Assembly (NCBI RefSeq): GCF_014191305.1
Contig: NZ_JACHWJ010000001.1
Coordinates: 434,001 to 498,000 of the forward strand
DNA from: Pseudoclavibacter helvolus
GTDB taxonomy: Bacteria; Actinomycetota; Actinomycetes; Actinomycetales; Microbacteriaceae
Length of the DNA stretch: 64,000 nt
Direction of reading: 5' to 3'
The position numbers and the translations under genes were made by a program. The stretch's first letter is position 1. The number at the start of each line of letters is the position of its first letter. Shown one piece after another: positions 14,916 to 24,221 of this stretch. The notes below the pieces were generated by a model that did not search any database, was not told the origin of the DNA, and worked only from the letters and a program-made list of their open reading frames with translations.

Positions 14916-16322
14916 CTAGAGCGCAGGCGCGCCAGCAGAGTCCGCAGCAGGGTCCGGAGCGGCATCGGAAGCAACTTCGGCAGCCGGAAGCGGCGCCAGG
15001 TACCTCGCGAGGCTGTCGTCGAGCTCGTCGATCCACTTCGTGTGGTGCGTGGATGCGATCGTGCCCGTCATGACGGACCGGTACGCGCGGTCGCGGTACC
15101 CCATGATGTCCTCCGCCTTGTCGTGCTTCCACTCGAGGAAGATCTCCACAACCTCGTCCAGGTCGAACATGGGGTAGTCCGTCGCCTTGATGAGGTCGCG
15201 CGTGTAATCGGCCTGGAAGCGGATCTCATCCGCGGCCCCACCGATCGCACGGAAACGATCGAGCCACGCGTCGATGTCGGCCTGGCGTGCATCCACCCCG
15301 GGCAGCACAACGTCGCCGAGGATGACGTCGCGCACGAACCACGCTTGCGCGTCGAACATGTTGAACGTGAACCACTGGTCCTGCGCGCCCAGGTAGAAGA
15401 GGTGCGGGTTCTGCTCCCACACGACCCCCTTGTAGAGGCCCTCCGGGTACACGTTGTTTGGCGAGTCGAGCGCCAGCTCGCTTGGCAGGAACGGGTACTT
15501 GTGCAGGTACCCCGTGCACAGCACCACCGCGTCGAAGTCCTTCTGCGTGCCATCAGCGAAGTGTGCCGTCGACCCGTCGAACTTCGTCACCAGCGGGCGC
15601 TCCTCGAAGCCAACGGGCCAGTCGTAGCCCATCGGCGCAGTCCGGTAGCTCGCCGTCACCGAGCGGGCGCCCATCTTGTGGGCCTGGCTGCCGATGTCCT
15701 CCGCCGAATAACTCGAACCGATGACCAGCACATCCTTGCCGCGCAGGTTCTCCGCACCGCGGAACTCGTGCGCGTGGCTCACCTGCCCGGGGAAAGTCTC
15801 GAGGCCCTCAAACGTCGGCATCTTCGGGAACGAGAAGTGCCCGGACCCGACGATGATGCGGTCGAACACCTCGCGCGTCGTCTTCCGCGACTCAAGGTCC
15901 TCGCTCACGAGCGTGAACTGCTGCGTCGCCTCGTCGAAGTCGACCCAACGCACCACGGTGCTGAAGCGCACGTGCTTCCGGACGCCCGCCCGCTCGACGC
16001 GGCCCGAGATGTAGTCCCACAGCGCGGGGCGCGGGGGATAGGACGAGATAGGGCGACCGAAATGCTCGTCGAAGCTGTAATCAGCGAACTCGAGGGCCTC
16101 CTTCGGTCCGTTCGACCAGAGGTTGCGATACATGCTCGAGTGGACCGGCTCGCCGTGCTCGTCGAGGCCCGTCATCCACGAGTAGTTCCACTGCCCGCCC
16201 CAGTCGGCCTGCTTCTCGAAGCAGACGATCTCAGGGATCTCCCGCCCCTGCTCGGCCGCCGACTCGAACGCTCGAAGCTGTGCCATGCCGCTCGGGCCCG
16301 CACCGATGATCGCAATTCTCAT
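14916..16322 (-). CDS. tmm: Trimethylamine monooxygenase-type FMO
   Basis: Flavin-containing monooxygenase of 468 residues, predicted to oxidise trimethylamine to its N-oxide with FAD and NADPH. The FAD site is IIGAGPSGMAQLRAF at residues 4-18. The conserved Tmm blocks are FEKQADWGGQWNYSWMTGLDE (in two parts), SMYRNLWSNGPKEALEFADYSF, the FMO fingerprint FPGQVSHAHEFRG, the NADPH motif VIGSSYSAEDIG, and DQWFTFNMFDAQAWFVRDV. The closeness to marine and soil Tmm proteins is high, but related FMOs oxidise other amines or sulfides. The last 25 residues are an Ala/Asp/Pro tail absent from most relatives. No TMAO demethylase or TMA transporter lies nearby, so it stands alone. Confidence 0.85.
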   Translation of the reverse strand: MRIAIIGAGPSGMAQLRAFESAAEQGREIPEIVCFEKQADWGGQWNYSWMTGLDEHGEPVHSSMYRNLWSNGPKEALEFADYSFDEHFGRPISSYPPRPALWDYISGRVERAGVRKHVRFSTVVRWVDFDEATQQFTLVSEDLESRKTTREVFDRIIVGSGHFSFPKMPTFEGLETFPGQVSHAHEFRGAENLRGKDVLVIGSSYSAEDIGSQAHKMGARSVTASYRTAPMGYDWPVGFEERPLVTKFDGSTAHFADGTQKDFDAVVLCTGYLHKYPFLPSELALDSPNNVYPEGLYKGVVWEQNPHLFYLGAQDQWFTFNMFDAQAWFVRDVILGDVVLPGVDARQADIDAWLDRFRAIGGAADEIRFQADYTRDLIKATDYPMFDLDEVVEIFLEWKHDKAEDIMGYRDRAYRSVMTGTIASTHHTKWIDELDDSLARYLAPLPAAEVASDAAPDPAADSAGAPAL

Positions 16323-16436
16323 GTTCTGTTTTTCCCTGGTTCTGTATGTCTGGTCGAGTTACGTATGACGCTCTGCTGACCACCAGGTTAACAAGTTGTG
16401 CGATATACCGCCGAGACGGGGCGCCGGATGCACCAC

Positions 16437-17021
16437 TCAGGGCATGCACACAGCCGGGTCTGGTCCGAAGTCGCGCTTCGACGACTCGTACCCGCCCGAC
16501 TGCACCGACGCCTCCAGCACAGCCGTTCCCATCGTCGAGAACGTGTACGTCGTCGTGACCAGCGGCGTCGGCTTCGCGGGCGCCTCCGTGTCGAGTCCGT
16601 AGATGGAGCCGTAGTCGGGCAGCTCCGGCAGGTCGATCTTCGTGGTGTCCGTCTTCAACGTGAGCTCGTGCTCGTCCGCGAACACCTGCATGGCCGACGC
16701 AGACCAACCCTCGGCGCTGCGAGTCTCATCCAGGTCGGGCTTGAGCTCCAGCTCGCAGCGCGCGGCGAGCGTCGCCCGGTACGAGAACGAGAACGCCATC
16801 ACGGTCGCGCCGATTGCCAGCAGGCACCAGACGACCCCGCCGAACCTGATGTAGCCGAGGTAGGCGTCACTCCAGTTGGGTTCGCGGTCGCGGAACATCC
16901 ACCGCTGGCCCATCGACGCTGCCGAGGCCGGCCAACCTGCCTGCCAGATGCCGAGGACGGCGAAGACCGCGGCCATCGCGAAGATCGGGAGGAAGTCCAC
17001 GAGGGCCGATGCTATGCCCAC
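16437..17021 (-). CDS. Hypothetical membrane protein, two TM segments
   Basis: 194-residue protein starting at GTG 17021. Two hydrophobic helices (FLPIFAMAAVFAVLGIWQAG and GGVVWCLLAIGATVMAFSFSY) bracket a short loop with RWMFRDREPNWSDAYLGY. The C-terminal 110 residues are extracytoplasmic-like, polar, with two Cys residues, and end in CMP. The start is uncertain because there is no strong ribosome binding site. The similar-sized membrane gene 57 bases upstream on the same strand probably forms an operon with it. I do not recognise a family. Confidence 0.6.
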   Translation of the reverse strand: MGIASALVDFLPIFAMAAVFAVLGIWQAGWPASAASMGQRWMFRDREPNWSDAYLGYIRFGGVVWCLLAIGATVMAFSFSYRATLAARCELELKPDLDETRSAEGWSASAMQVFADEHELTLKTDTTKIDLPELPDYGSIYGLDTEAPAKPTPLVTTTYTFSTMGTAVLEASVQSGGYESSKRDFGPDPAVCMP

Positions 17022-17077
17022 GCCGAGGGCAGGGATGCGCCTCGTGAACGGCCGGTCACTGGTCGCTTACGACCTCG

Positions 17078-17644
17078 TCAGCAAGCGCAGGGCATGTTCG
17101 CGAACTCGTGGAGTCCGACGATCGCGAAGATGACTCCCGTGACGAGGAAGACCGGTGCGCCCAGGATTCCGCACCAGAAGCTCGGCGCCTGCTTCTCGCT
17201 CGGGAGGAAGAACGTGACGATCGCGACGGCAATCGCCCAGATCGAGACCGGGGCGAGGAACGGCTGCTCGAACACCCAGATCATGGGCACCCAGTGCAGC
17301 CCGACGATGAGCAGCATGACGGGCGCCATGAGCTCGCCCTTCTTGCGGCGCAGCAGGATGATCGCTGCGATGACGCCGCCAACAACCTCGACCGCCACCA
17401 TGGCGATGTAGATCGTGAACGGCACCGAATCGACCTGGAGGGCCGTCGCGCTCGACCAGTTCTTGATCGCGGTTGGCAAGGTGATGCCGACGAGGGCGAC
17501 CCCCGCGAGGCCCAGCACGCCGAACACGATGCGCCACGCCCAGTGCCTGGGGCGCTCCTGCGCCCACCCCGCCCAGACGAACGTCGCGAAGCCGAACAAG
17601 GACGCAGTGAAGATGACATCTCTCGGATATTCGACGGACAACAT
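17078..17644 (-). CDS. Hypothetical integral membrane protein
   Basis: 188-residue protein with five or six hydrophobic segments, for example VIFTASLFGFATFVWAGW, IVFGVLGLAGVALVGITL, VPFTIYIAMVAVEVVGGVIA, LMAPVMLLIVGLHWVPMI, SIWAIAVAIVTFFL and GAPVFLVTGVIFAIVGL. The ATG at 17644 is preferred over GTG 17650 because AAGGGG lies at proper spacing from it. The overall pattern resembles small DUF-type or permease-like actinobacterial membrane proteins, but no motif assigns a substrate. It is followed by the two-TM gene at 16437-17021. Confidence 0.65.
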   Translation of the reverse strand: MLSVEYPRDVIFTASLFGFATFVWAGWAQERPRHWAWRIVFGVLGLAGVALVGITLPTAIKNWSSATALQVDSVPFTIYIAMVAVEVVGGVIAAIILLRRKKGELMAPVMLLIVGLHWVPMIWVFEQPFLAPVSIWAIAVAIVTFFLPSEKQAPSFWCGILGAPVFLVTGVIFAIVGLHEFANMPCAC

Positions 17645-17736
17645 GCGCACCCCTTGATCGATTTGCCGCTCAGCCTAGGGGAGCGAGCGACGAACGCGTG
17701 GGGGAGAAGTGCCCGCCCGCATCCGCCCTCAACCGC

Positions 17737-18045
17737 TCAGATCGCGTCGCTGATCGCGCCGAACGTCGCATCGGCGTCGTGCAGCCAGAACGGGTGACCG
17801 ACCTCAGGCAGGTGCCGCACATCCCAGCCCAACGCCTTGAGCTCGGCGGGGATCGGCGCCGGGGCGACGGCCTTGCCCTCCGACGAGAGAACCAGTGTGG
17901 ACGGCACGACGGGAGCGGCCGGCGCGTAGGGCGCGTGCGCGATCTGGTCGAAGATGCCGACGGTCATATTCTTGTCGAAGCGCTGCTTCGCTCGCTTGTC
18001 GAGGATGCGCGTCGAGGCTGAGTACCGCTTCGTGGCAGGCAACGA
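17737..18045 (-). pseudogene. Alpha/beta hydrolase, C-terminal remnant
   Basis: Only the last 90-100 codons remain. The frame reads RILDKRAKQRFDKNMTVGIFDQIAH, PYAPAAPVVPSTLVLSSEGKAV, and ends LGWDVRHLPEVGHPFWLHDADATFGAISDAI, which contains the catalytic-His type motif VGHPFWLHD of alpha/beta hydrolases. Upstream (toward higher coordinates) the frame runs into the opposite strand of an antiporter gene, so the 5' two-thirds have been lost. It has no start of its own and is surely not functional. The junction is discussed with the antiporter remnant. Confidence 0.7.
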
Positions 18046-18049
18046 GATC

Positions 18050-19008
18050 CGCTTCTGCAGCCTCGGCGGTGGCGTGCTTGGCCGGGCGTCGATGGCGTGG
18101 GTCGTGAGTCTCGCCATGGGGCTCGCAGCAGGGTTCCTCATCGCGCCAGGCGAAGCGGCGGTCATCATCGCCATCGCCCTGAGCTCCACAGCCCTCGGAA
18201 CGCTCATCCCCATCCTCCGCGACGCCGGCGAGCTCGGCTCCCCGTTCGGCAAAGCGACAACGGCGATGGGGGCCGTCGGCGAGTTCGGTCCGCTTGTCGC
18301 GATCTCCGTCTTCCTCGGCACCCGCTCGCCCGGCATCTCGGCGCTGGTGCTCGCGCTCTTCGTCGTCATCACCGGCATCGCGATCCTCATCGCCGTGCGC
18401 ATGCAACACGGGCACCTGCACCGGCTCGTCAGCGCGAGCCTCCACACGTCCGGCCAGTTCGCGGTGCGGGTTGTCATCTTCACGCTCGCCTGCCTCGTCG
18501 GGCTCAGCGCTGTGCTCGACCTCGACATCCTGCTCGGCGCCTTCGCAGCAGGCGTCATGTGGCAGATCATCATGCGCAGCGCCCCGGAATCAGACCGGGA
18601 GCAGGTCGAGAGCAAGATCGAAGCGATCGCGTTCGGGTTCCTCGTGCCGCTCTTCTTCATCTACACGGGGGTCACGTTCAACCTCGACGCGCTCCTCGGG
18701 AGCACGCAGGTGCTCATCCTGCTGCCAGTGTTCCTCGCACTGTTGCTGCTCATCAGGGGAGTACCCTCGCAGCTCGTCGCGTCCAAGGGGCCGCGGTGCG
18801 CGAGCGGGCGAGCCTCGGGCTGCTGAGCTCGACGGCGCTGCCCATCATCGTCGCCGTCACGGCCATCGGCGTCGACGAGAAAGTGCTCGAGCCTGCCCTC
18901 GCCTCATCGCTGGTCGGGGCCGGGATGCTCTCCGTGCTGCTCTTCCCGATCATCGGCATGGCACTTCGGCCAGCGGATGCACAGCGCGACCTGGCTGCGG
19001 ATTTCTAG
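18050..19008 (+). pseudogene. CPA2-type cation/proton antiporter, truncated and frameshifted
   Basis: Membrane antiporter of the monovalent cation:proton antiporter-2 type lacking roughly its first 70-100 residues. Recognisable helices are ASMAWVVSLAMGLAAGFLI, EAAVIIAIALSSTALGTLIPIL (the SST-type core helix), TTAMGAVGEFGPLVAISVFL, FAVRVVIFTLACLVGLSAVL and FGFLVPLFFIYTGVTFNL. After SQLVASKG (about 18785) the coding continues in the next frame as AAVRERASLGLLSSTALPIIVAVTAIG to TAG at 19006-19008. Adding one G to the GGGG run at 18786-18789 restores the frame. The 5' end fuses directly to a hydrolase remnant in the other orientation, so a deletion removed the 5' parts of two divergent genes. Confidence 0.78.
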
Positions 19009-19029
19009 CGGCGCCGCTGTAGCGGGGGT

Positions 19030-19521
19030 CTAGCGAGGTGCGCGGAACGCCGTGATGTTCGCGGAGTTCCAGCGCAGCGCATCCCATTCGCCGTGGAACG
19101 TCAGCACCGTGATTCCCGAAGTTGGGTAGCCGTGGCGGATCTCGAGCGCCAGCTCGGAGTCCTTGTCCGCGGCCAACGCGATTGCCGTGCCGGAGACCGT
19201 CGGCTCGTGCCCGATGACGAGCAGCGTCTGCACTTCGGCATCGGTCTCCTTGACCTGCTCGAGGTAGTCGTCCTCGCCGCCCATGTAGAGCGCGCTCGGG
19301 AACTCAGCGGGAGCCAGGATCTCGGCCGTCTCCAGCGTCTGCCGCGTTCGCGCGGCGGGGGAGCACAGCACCTTGTCGACCTTCGGCGCATTCTCACGCA
19401 GCCAGTCACCGGCTTCAGCGGCCTCGCGGACGCCACGATCAGCAAGCGAGCGCTGGCGATCATCGATAGTCATCGGATGCTCGGCCTTAGCGTGACGGAG
19501 CAGGATCAGAGTGCGGGGCAT
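19030..19521 (-). CDS. SixA-type histidine phosphatase
   Basis: 163-residue member of the histidine phosphatase superfamily, SixA branch, which in E. coli dephosphorylates phosphohistidine on HPt domains. The catalytic RHxK motif is [12 protein letters not shown] at residues 5-16. Other conserved elements are [24 protein letters not shown] (second Arg) and [12 protein letters not shown] with the second catalytic His. The start ATG at 19521 is the first in frame. It stands alone, divergent from the TrpB-like gene. The physiological substrate is not known in actinobacteria. Confidence 0.85.
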   Translation of the reverse strand: MPRTLILLRHAKAEHPMTIDDRQRSLADRGVREAAEAGDWLRENAPKVDKVLCSPAARTRQTLETAEILAPAEFPSALYMGGEDDYLEQVKETDAEVQTLLVIGHEPTVSGTAIALAADKDSELALEIRHGYPTSGITVLTFHGEWDALRWNSANITAFRAPR

Positions 19522-19611
19522 GAGGTCAGCCTAGAGAACGCGGAGGGCAACTCGGGGCAGGCTGACCGCGTCCGCTACTATCGCGGGACCGCATCCAGTG
19601 AAGGAGAGTCC

Positions 19612-20922
19612 GTGTCGACAACGCCGTCGCCCACCCAGTCCCGTTCCATCGACCCGCTCGGCGTTGAAGTGCCGTCGCTGGTTCCCACCCACTGGTACAA
19701 CCTGGCCGCCGATCTCCCTGAGCCGACGCCGCCCCACCTGCACCCGGGCACCAAGGAACCGCTGACGCCGGACGATCTCGCCCCGCTCTTCCCGATGGCG
19801 CTCATCGCGCAAGAGGTCTCGACCGAGCGCTACATCGAGATCCCGCAGACCATCCGCGAGCTGTACGCGCTGTGGCGGCCCGCGCCGCTCGTTCGCGCGC
19901 TACGCCTCGAGAGGGCGCTCGGTACGGGGGCACGCATCTACTACAAGTACGAGGGCGGCAGCCCGGCCGGCTCGCACAAGCCCAACACGGCGGTCGCGCA
20001 GGCCTACTACAACAAGCTCGAGGGCACCACCAAGCTCACGACGGAGACCGGCGCCGGTCAATGGGGTGCGTCCCTCTCGTTCGCCGGGGCGCTGCTCGGG
20101 CTCGAGGTCGAGGTGTGGCAGGTGCGCGCCTCCTACGACTCCAAGCCATACCGCAAGGCGCAGATGGAGGTGTACGGCGGCGTCTGCCATCCGTCGCCGT
20201 CCGACCTCACCGAAGCGGGTCGCGCGATGCTCGCCAAGGACCCCAACACCACGGGGTCGCTCGGCATGGCCATCAGCGAAGCCGTCGAGGTCGCCGCCCA
20301 GGATCCGAACGCGCACTACGCGCTCGGGAGCGTGCTCAACCACGTCATGCTGCACCAGTCGGTCATCGGCCAGGAGGCGATGCAGCAGCTCGCGGAAGCC
20401 GGCGACGCCGTGCCCGACATCATCTTCGGCTGTGCCGGCGGCGGCTCGAACCTCGCGGGCCTCACCTTCCCGTTCCTCGGACGCAATCTACGGGAGGGCA
20501 CCAAGACGCGCCTCGTCGCCTGCGAGCCGGCGGCCTGCCCGTCGCTCACGCAGGGCGAGTACCGCTACGACTTCGGCGACGTCGCCGGGCTCACGCCGCT
20601 GCTCAAGATGCACACGCTCGGCAAGGACTTCGTGCCGCCGTCCATCCACGCCGGCGGCCTCCGGTACCACGGCATGTCGCCCATGGTGTCCCACGCTGTA
20701 AACCTCGGCCTCATGGACGCCATCGCGATCGAGCAGGACGCCGCCTTCGAAGCTGGCCTCCTCTTCGCACGCAGCGAAGGCATCATCCCGGCGCCCGAAT
20801 CGACGCACGCGGTCGCCGGCGCGATCGCGCACGCCCGCCAGGCGGCGGACGGGGAAGTCATCGTCCTCGGGCTCTCCGGCAACGGCGTCCTCGACCTTCC
20901 GGCGTACGCGCAGTACGTGTAG
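19612..20922 (+). CDS. TrpB-like PLP enzyme (TrpB2 type)
   Basis: Tryptophan synthase beta chain homologue of the TrpB2 class, 436 residues. The GTG at 19612 follows AAGGAGAG at good spacing; the open frame before it covers the sixA antisense strand and was not used. Key motifs are [19 protein letters not shown] with the PLP-binding Lys, [17 protein letters not shown] (substrate loop), and the phosphate-binding glycine loop [11 protein letters not shown]. TrpB2 proteins occur without a TrpA partner and use indole or phosphoserine. There are no trp genes around it here, so a stand-alone salvage role is the usual inference. All catalytic parts look intact. Confidence 0.9.
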   Translation: MSTTPSPTQSRSIDPLGVEVPSLVPTHWYNLAADLPEPTPPHLHPGTKEPLTPDDLAPLFPMALIAQEVSTERYIEIPQTIRELYALWRPAPLVRALRLERALGTGARIYYKYEGGSPAGSHKPNTAVAQAYYNKLEGTTKLTTETGAGQWGASLSFAGALLGLEVEVWQVRASYDSKPYRKAQMEVYGGVCHPSPSDLTEAGRAMLAKDPNTTGSLGMAISEAVEVAAQDPNAHYALGSVLNHVMLHQSVIGQEAMQQLAEAGDAVPDIIFGCAGGGSNLAGLTFPFLGRNLREGTKTRLVACEPAACPSLTQGEYRYDFGDVAGLTPLLKMHTLGKDFVPPSIHAGGLRYHGMSPMVSHAVNLGLMDAIAIEQDAAFEAGLLFARSEGIIPAPESTHAVAGAIAHARQAADGEVIVLGLSGNGVLDLPAYAQYV

Positions 20923-21218
20923 GGGGTGCCTGGCGGTCCGCGACGGCTGGCTGCTGACTGGCGGTTGGTCGTCGACCGCTGGTTGGCGGCCGGCTGTCTG
21001 AGTGGGTCCGTCGTCGAGGCAGTCCCTTTAGATCTTTGATATGTGACTCGTGCGCGGACCTGGGTGTGGCGGAGCGGATTCACTCTGCCCATCTGGGGTT
21101 TCGCGCGCATCGCATCATGTCGAATCTAAGTACTAGATACGCGGAAAAAGCCTGGTCTACGACTGGTTGTTCTCTGGGTCCAGTGGTAGGCTGGTGGTGA
21201 TCTTGGGGGGAGGTTACC

Positions 21219-22763
21219 GTGGCATCGGAGTCATTCAGAAGTTCGTCTCGTGAGACGGCTGTTGTGGATGCGCTCCTCGAGGCCCGAACCCAACTCTCCG
21301 GAGTCCCTGACGCGGAGATCGTGGTCGTTCTCTATGAGTTGGCTGCTCGTCGGCGAGTGCTTGACGCGGCGCTCGTGGAAGTTGCTGGTGAGATGTTGCG
21401 TCGGGAGGATGAGTCGCCGCGGTCGGAGACGGTCGCGCGAAAGGCGGGCTTCCGGAATCTCGCCGGCATGGCCGAGCAGGTGCTCGGCGTGAAGCCGTTC
21501 GAGGCGAACACGCTTGTCAGGGTCGCTTCCGCGACGCGTGAGCGGATGGGGATGACGGGCGAGCCGATTCCCGCGAAGTACGAAGCGGTGTCCAAGGCGG
21601 TTTCGTCGGGAGTGATGACGGTCGCGCAGGCGGCCGCGATCACGAAGGGCCTTGATCACACGCGCGACCGCATCGACGTGGAAGATCTCGCGCGCGCCGA
21701 GGCAGAGCTAGTCGCGTCGGCGTGCGGGGTGAACCCCGAAGACGAGCAGCCGGCGGTGCCGAAGGTGCTCGAGGTGCAGGCCGCGATGTGGGTGTCGTAC
21801 CTGGATCCGGACGGTGACGAGCCGAGGTCCGAGAAGATCGCGGCGGAGCGGGGCTTGTGGTGGTCGCGGCGCGCTGATGGGGCGATCACGGGCAAGTTCG
21901 TCGCGACACCGGAGCAGGGTGAGCAGTTGATCTTGGATATCGACGCGCTCCTCTCGCCGCACCGGGCGGTGGAGTTCCCCGCTGCGACGAGCTGCGGAGA
22001 GCCGCCCGCCGCGGCGCTCGGCGCAGACGGCGATCCGCGCGACAGTGACCTCGCAGGCGCAGGCGCAGAAACGGGTGCAGGTACAAGCGCACGCACGAAT
22101 AACGTCGGCGGCGAGGGTCGCGAGGTGGAGGTTCCGCTGCTGGACCTGCGCACGCAGCCGCAGCGGCGCATGGATGCGCTCGCCTCGATTCTGACGTCCT
22201 ACGCCGAATCGACCGACTCGCCCCGCATCGGCGGGGAAGCGCCCACGCTCGTCGTCGTGTCAACCGAGGCTGGGATCGAGGGAAACGCTGTGCGGCCTGA
22301 GGACATGCCTCACTTCGAGCACACCGGCGAGCCGGTACCGCCGTCCTTCGCGGCGAAGGTCATGTGCGACGGCTTCATCCGGATCGCTCGCCAGGGGTCG
22401 AAGGGGGAGATCCTCGACCTTGGCAGGCGCCGCCGGCTCTTCAGCACGGCGCAGCGGCGTGCGATCTTCGTCCGCGACCGACACTGCCGAGCACCCGGAT
22501 GCCGGGCGCCAGCACGGTGGTGCGAAACACACCACGCCCTGCCCTGGATCGAGGGCGGACCAACCGACGTGAAGGACGGCATTCTGCTGTGCTCGTTCCA
22601 CCACCACGAAGTGCACCGCGGACGACTCTCGCTCGTACTCGACCCCGGCGGACAATGGAGAGTCGTCGCGACCGTCGGCCACTACGTCCGACGCCGGACC
22701 CCGCGCCGCCGCATACCTGAGCGCTCCAATGTCGCGCGTCCAGAGTGGAACCGCAGAACCTGA
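21219..22763 (+). CDS. DUF222/13E12-family HNH endonuclease
   Basis: 514-residue protein of the DUF222 (13E12 repeat) family with a C-terminal HNH nuclease domain. The start GTG has a strong GGGGGGAGG. The N-terminal helical DUF222 region spans roughly residues 20-250, with AAMWVSYLDPDGDEP and RADGAITGKFVATPEQG. A Gly/Ala-rich linker (about 265-300) follows. The HNH motif is RHCRAPGCRAPARWCETHHALPWIEGG, and DGILLCSFHHHEVHRG, read across residues 425-470. Such genes are multi-copy in actinobacteria and linked to mobile or group-II-intron-like contexts; the function is not established. The last six codons overlap the first unit of a 34-bp tandem repeat. Confidence 0.9.
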   Translation: MASESFRSSSRETAVVDALLEARTQLSGVPDAEIVVVLYELAARRRVLDAALVEVAGEMLRREDESPRSETVARKAGFRNLAGMAEQVLGVKPFEANTLVRVASATRERMGMTGEPIPAKYEAVSKAVSSGVMTVAQAAAITKGLDHTRDRIDVEDLARAEAELVASACGVNPEDEQPAVPKVLEVQAAMWVSYLDPDGDEPRSEKIAAERGLWWSRRADGAITGKFVATPEQGEQLILDIDALLSPHRAVEFPAATSCGEPPAAALGADGDPRDSDLAGAGAETGAGTSARTNNVGGEGREVEVPLLDLRTQPQRRMDALASILTSYAESTDSPRIGGEAPTLVVVSTEAGIEGNAVRPEDMPHFEHTGEPVPPSFAAKVMCDGFIRIARQGSKGEILDLGRRRRLFSTAQRRAIFVRDRHCRAPGCRAPARWCETHHALPWIEGGPTDVKDGILLCSFHHHEVHRGRLSLVLDPGGQWRVVATVGHYVRRRTPRRRIPERSNVARPEWNRRT

Positions 22764-22980
22764 AACCGTGGAACGCGAGTGGCGCCGCCGAACTTGGAAC
22801 CGCGGAACGAGACCAGGGCTGCAGAAGGTGGACCTGTAAAACTCGAGTGGAGTCACCGAACTTGGACCCGCGGAACGCGAGTGGATCCTGCGAGCTCGGA
22901 CCCGCGGGACGCGAGTGGATCCTGCGAGTACGGAACCGCGGAACGCGAGTGGATCCGCAGAACCTGCACCGTCGAGTTGG
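22743..22980. repeat. 34-bp degenerate tandem repeat, seven copies
   Basis: Seven consecutive units of exactly 34 bp start at 22743, 22777, 22811, 22845, 22879, 22913 and 22947. The consensus begins GAGTGGATCC and ends CCGCGGAACGC, with a variable middle such as TGCGAGCTCGGAC. The first unit includes the stop codon of the DUF222-HNH gene at 22761-22763. 34 is not a multiple of three, so the array is not coding. The array runs up to the IS110 element, just before a run of nine G at 22990-22998. Confidence 0.9.
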
Positions 22981-23012
22981 GCCGGTCGCGGGGGGGGGTC
23001 CCTATGGTTTTG

Positions 23013-24221
23013 TCAAGGGTTTTGGGGTGTCGGGGTTTGGTAGATGGTGCCGTCTCGGAGCATTGCGTAGAGGACGTCGCAGCGTCGTCTGGCGAGTGCG
23101 ATGAGGGCTTGGTTGTGGCGTTTGCCTTGCGCGCGTTTCCGGTCGTAGTAGGTGCGCGAGACGGGGTCTTTCAGTGCCGCGAACGCGGAGAGGAACAGAG
23201 TCCGTTTCAGGATCTTGTTCCCGCGTCGGGAGGCGTGCTCGCCCCGGATGGAAGAGCCGGAGCGTCGCGTGACGGGCGCGAGTCCGGCGTAGGACGCGAG
23301 GTGACCTGCGGTCGCGAACTGTTTCCCGGCGACTTCGGTGAGGAGTCTCGCTGCGGTCCTGACGCCGACTCCTGGCATGCTCGTCAGGACCGGGTGAAGA
23401 GGGTGCGCATCGACGAGCCGTTCAACCTCGACCGCGATCTCGGCCCGTTGGGTGCGGAGGTCTTCGAGTTGTTTCGCGAGGCGCGGCAGGACGAGGCTGG
23501 CAGCGTTCGTGCCGACGACCACGACCGTCTGCTCGGAGAGCGCCTGCATGATCTCGGCCGCGAGGCGTTTGCCCATGCGGGGAGCGAGCTTTACGAGTCG
23601 GTTGGCTAGCCGTGTCGGGCCGAGCTTCGCGAGATCCGCGGGCGCGGGGTGACGCTGGAGGAGATCAACGACGGCCTTGTGATCGAGGTGCGGGCCAAGG
23701 ACTCGTTCGAGCGCGGGGTGAATCTGCGTGAGCAGGCCGCGGATGCGGTTGCTCGTCGCGGTCACTTGTCCCGCGAGGTCGTCATCGAAGCCGCAGAGCA
23801 TCGAGAGTTCCGCGACCTGCTCGTCCGCGAGCTGGATCGATCGGAGGGCGTGCGGGAGGGTCCGGGCGGCTTCCGCGATGATGGCCGCGTCTCTCGCGTC
23901 GGTTTTCGCTTCGCCCGCGTGGAGGTCCGCGATGCGGCGCATCGCGAGCCCCGGCAGGTAGCCGACGAGGACTCCCGCGGCTTGCGCGACCGCAATCGGC
24001 AGCGCGCCGATCGTGGCAGGCTGATCGACGACGAACAGTAGCGTCCCGTGGTCCTTCAACCCATCGATGAGCGCGCGGAGTTTGCTCTCGTCGTTGGGCA
24101 GCGCTTTGTCGAAGAGTTTCTTCCCCGTGCGGTCGATCGCGACCGCGTGATGCTCGCCTTTGCCGACATCGACACCGATGAACACGTCGACGCTGTCGTG
24201 TCCGGTGATGCTTGTTTCCAT
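23013..24221 (-). CDS. IS110-family DEDD transposase
   Basis: 402-residue recombinase of the IS110 family. The N-terminal RuvC-like DEDD domain shows VFIGVDVGKGEHHAVAID (first Asp), FVVDQPATIGALP, and GEAKTDARDAAIIAEA. The C-terminal transposase_20 domain with its catalytic-serine region includes LTSMPGVGVRTAARLLTEV and FATAGHLASYAGLAPVTRRSG. The ATG at 24221 follows GAGGGGAAGG; the frame upstream would add 31 unsupported residues. The reading frame is intact. IS110 enzymes are guided by a bridge RNA encoded in the adjacent non-coding end. Confidence 0.93.
   Translation of the reverse strand: METSITGHDSVDVFIGVDVGKGEHHAVAIDRTGKKLFDKALPNDESKLRALIDGLKDHGTLLFVVDQPATIGALPIAVAQAAGVLVGYLPGLAMRRIADLHAGEAKTDARDAAIIAEAARTLPHALRSIQLADEQVAELSMLCGFDDDLAGQVTATSNRIRGLLTQIHPALERVLGPHLDHKAVVDLLQRHPAPADLAKLGPTRLANRLVKLAPRMGKRLAAEIMQALSEQTVVVVGTNAASLVLPRLAKQLEDLRTQRAEIAVEVERLVDAHPLHPVLTSMPGVGVRTAARLLTEVAGKQFATAGHLASYAGLAPVTRRSGSSIRGEHASRRGNKILKRTLFLSAFAALKDPVSRTYYDRKRAQGKRHNQALIALARRRCDVLYAMLRDGTIYQTPTPQNP

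Noticed and set aside
14889-16379. Long plus-strand frame opposite the Tmm gene
   Set aside because: 496 codons open only as the antisense of a well supported FMO gene; composition is Arg/His/Val-rich and matches no family.
16398-17411. 337-codon plus-strand frame opposite the two membrane protein genes
   Set aside because: It is antisense to two genes with clear hydrophobic segments and has Arg/His-rich composition.
22743-22980. Possible CRISPR array
   Set aside because: Units are contiguous and degenerate with no unique spacers between identical repeats, and no cas genes are nearby.
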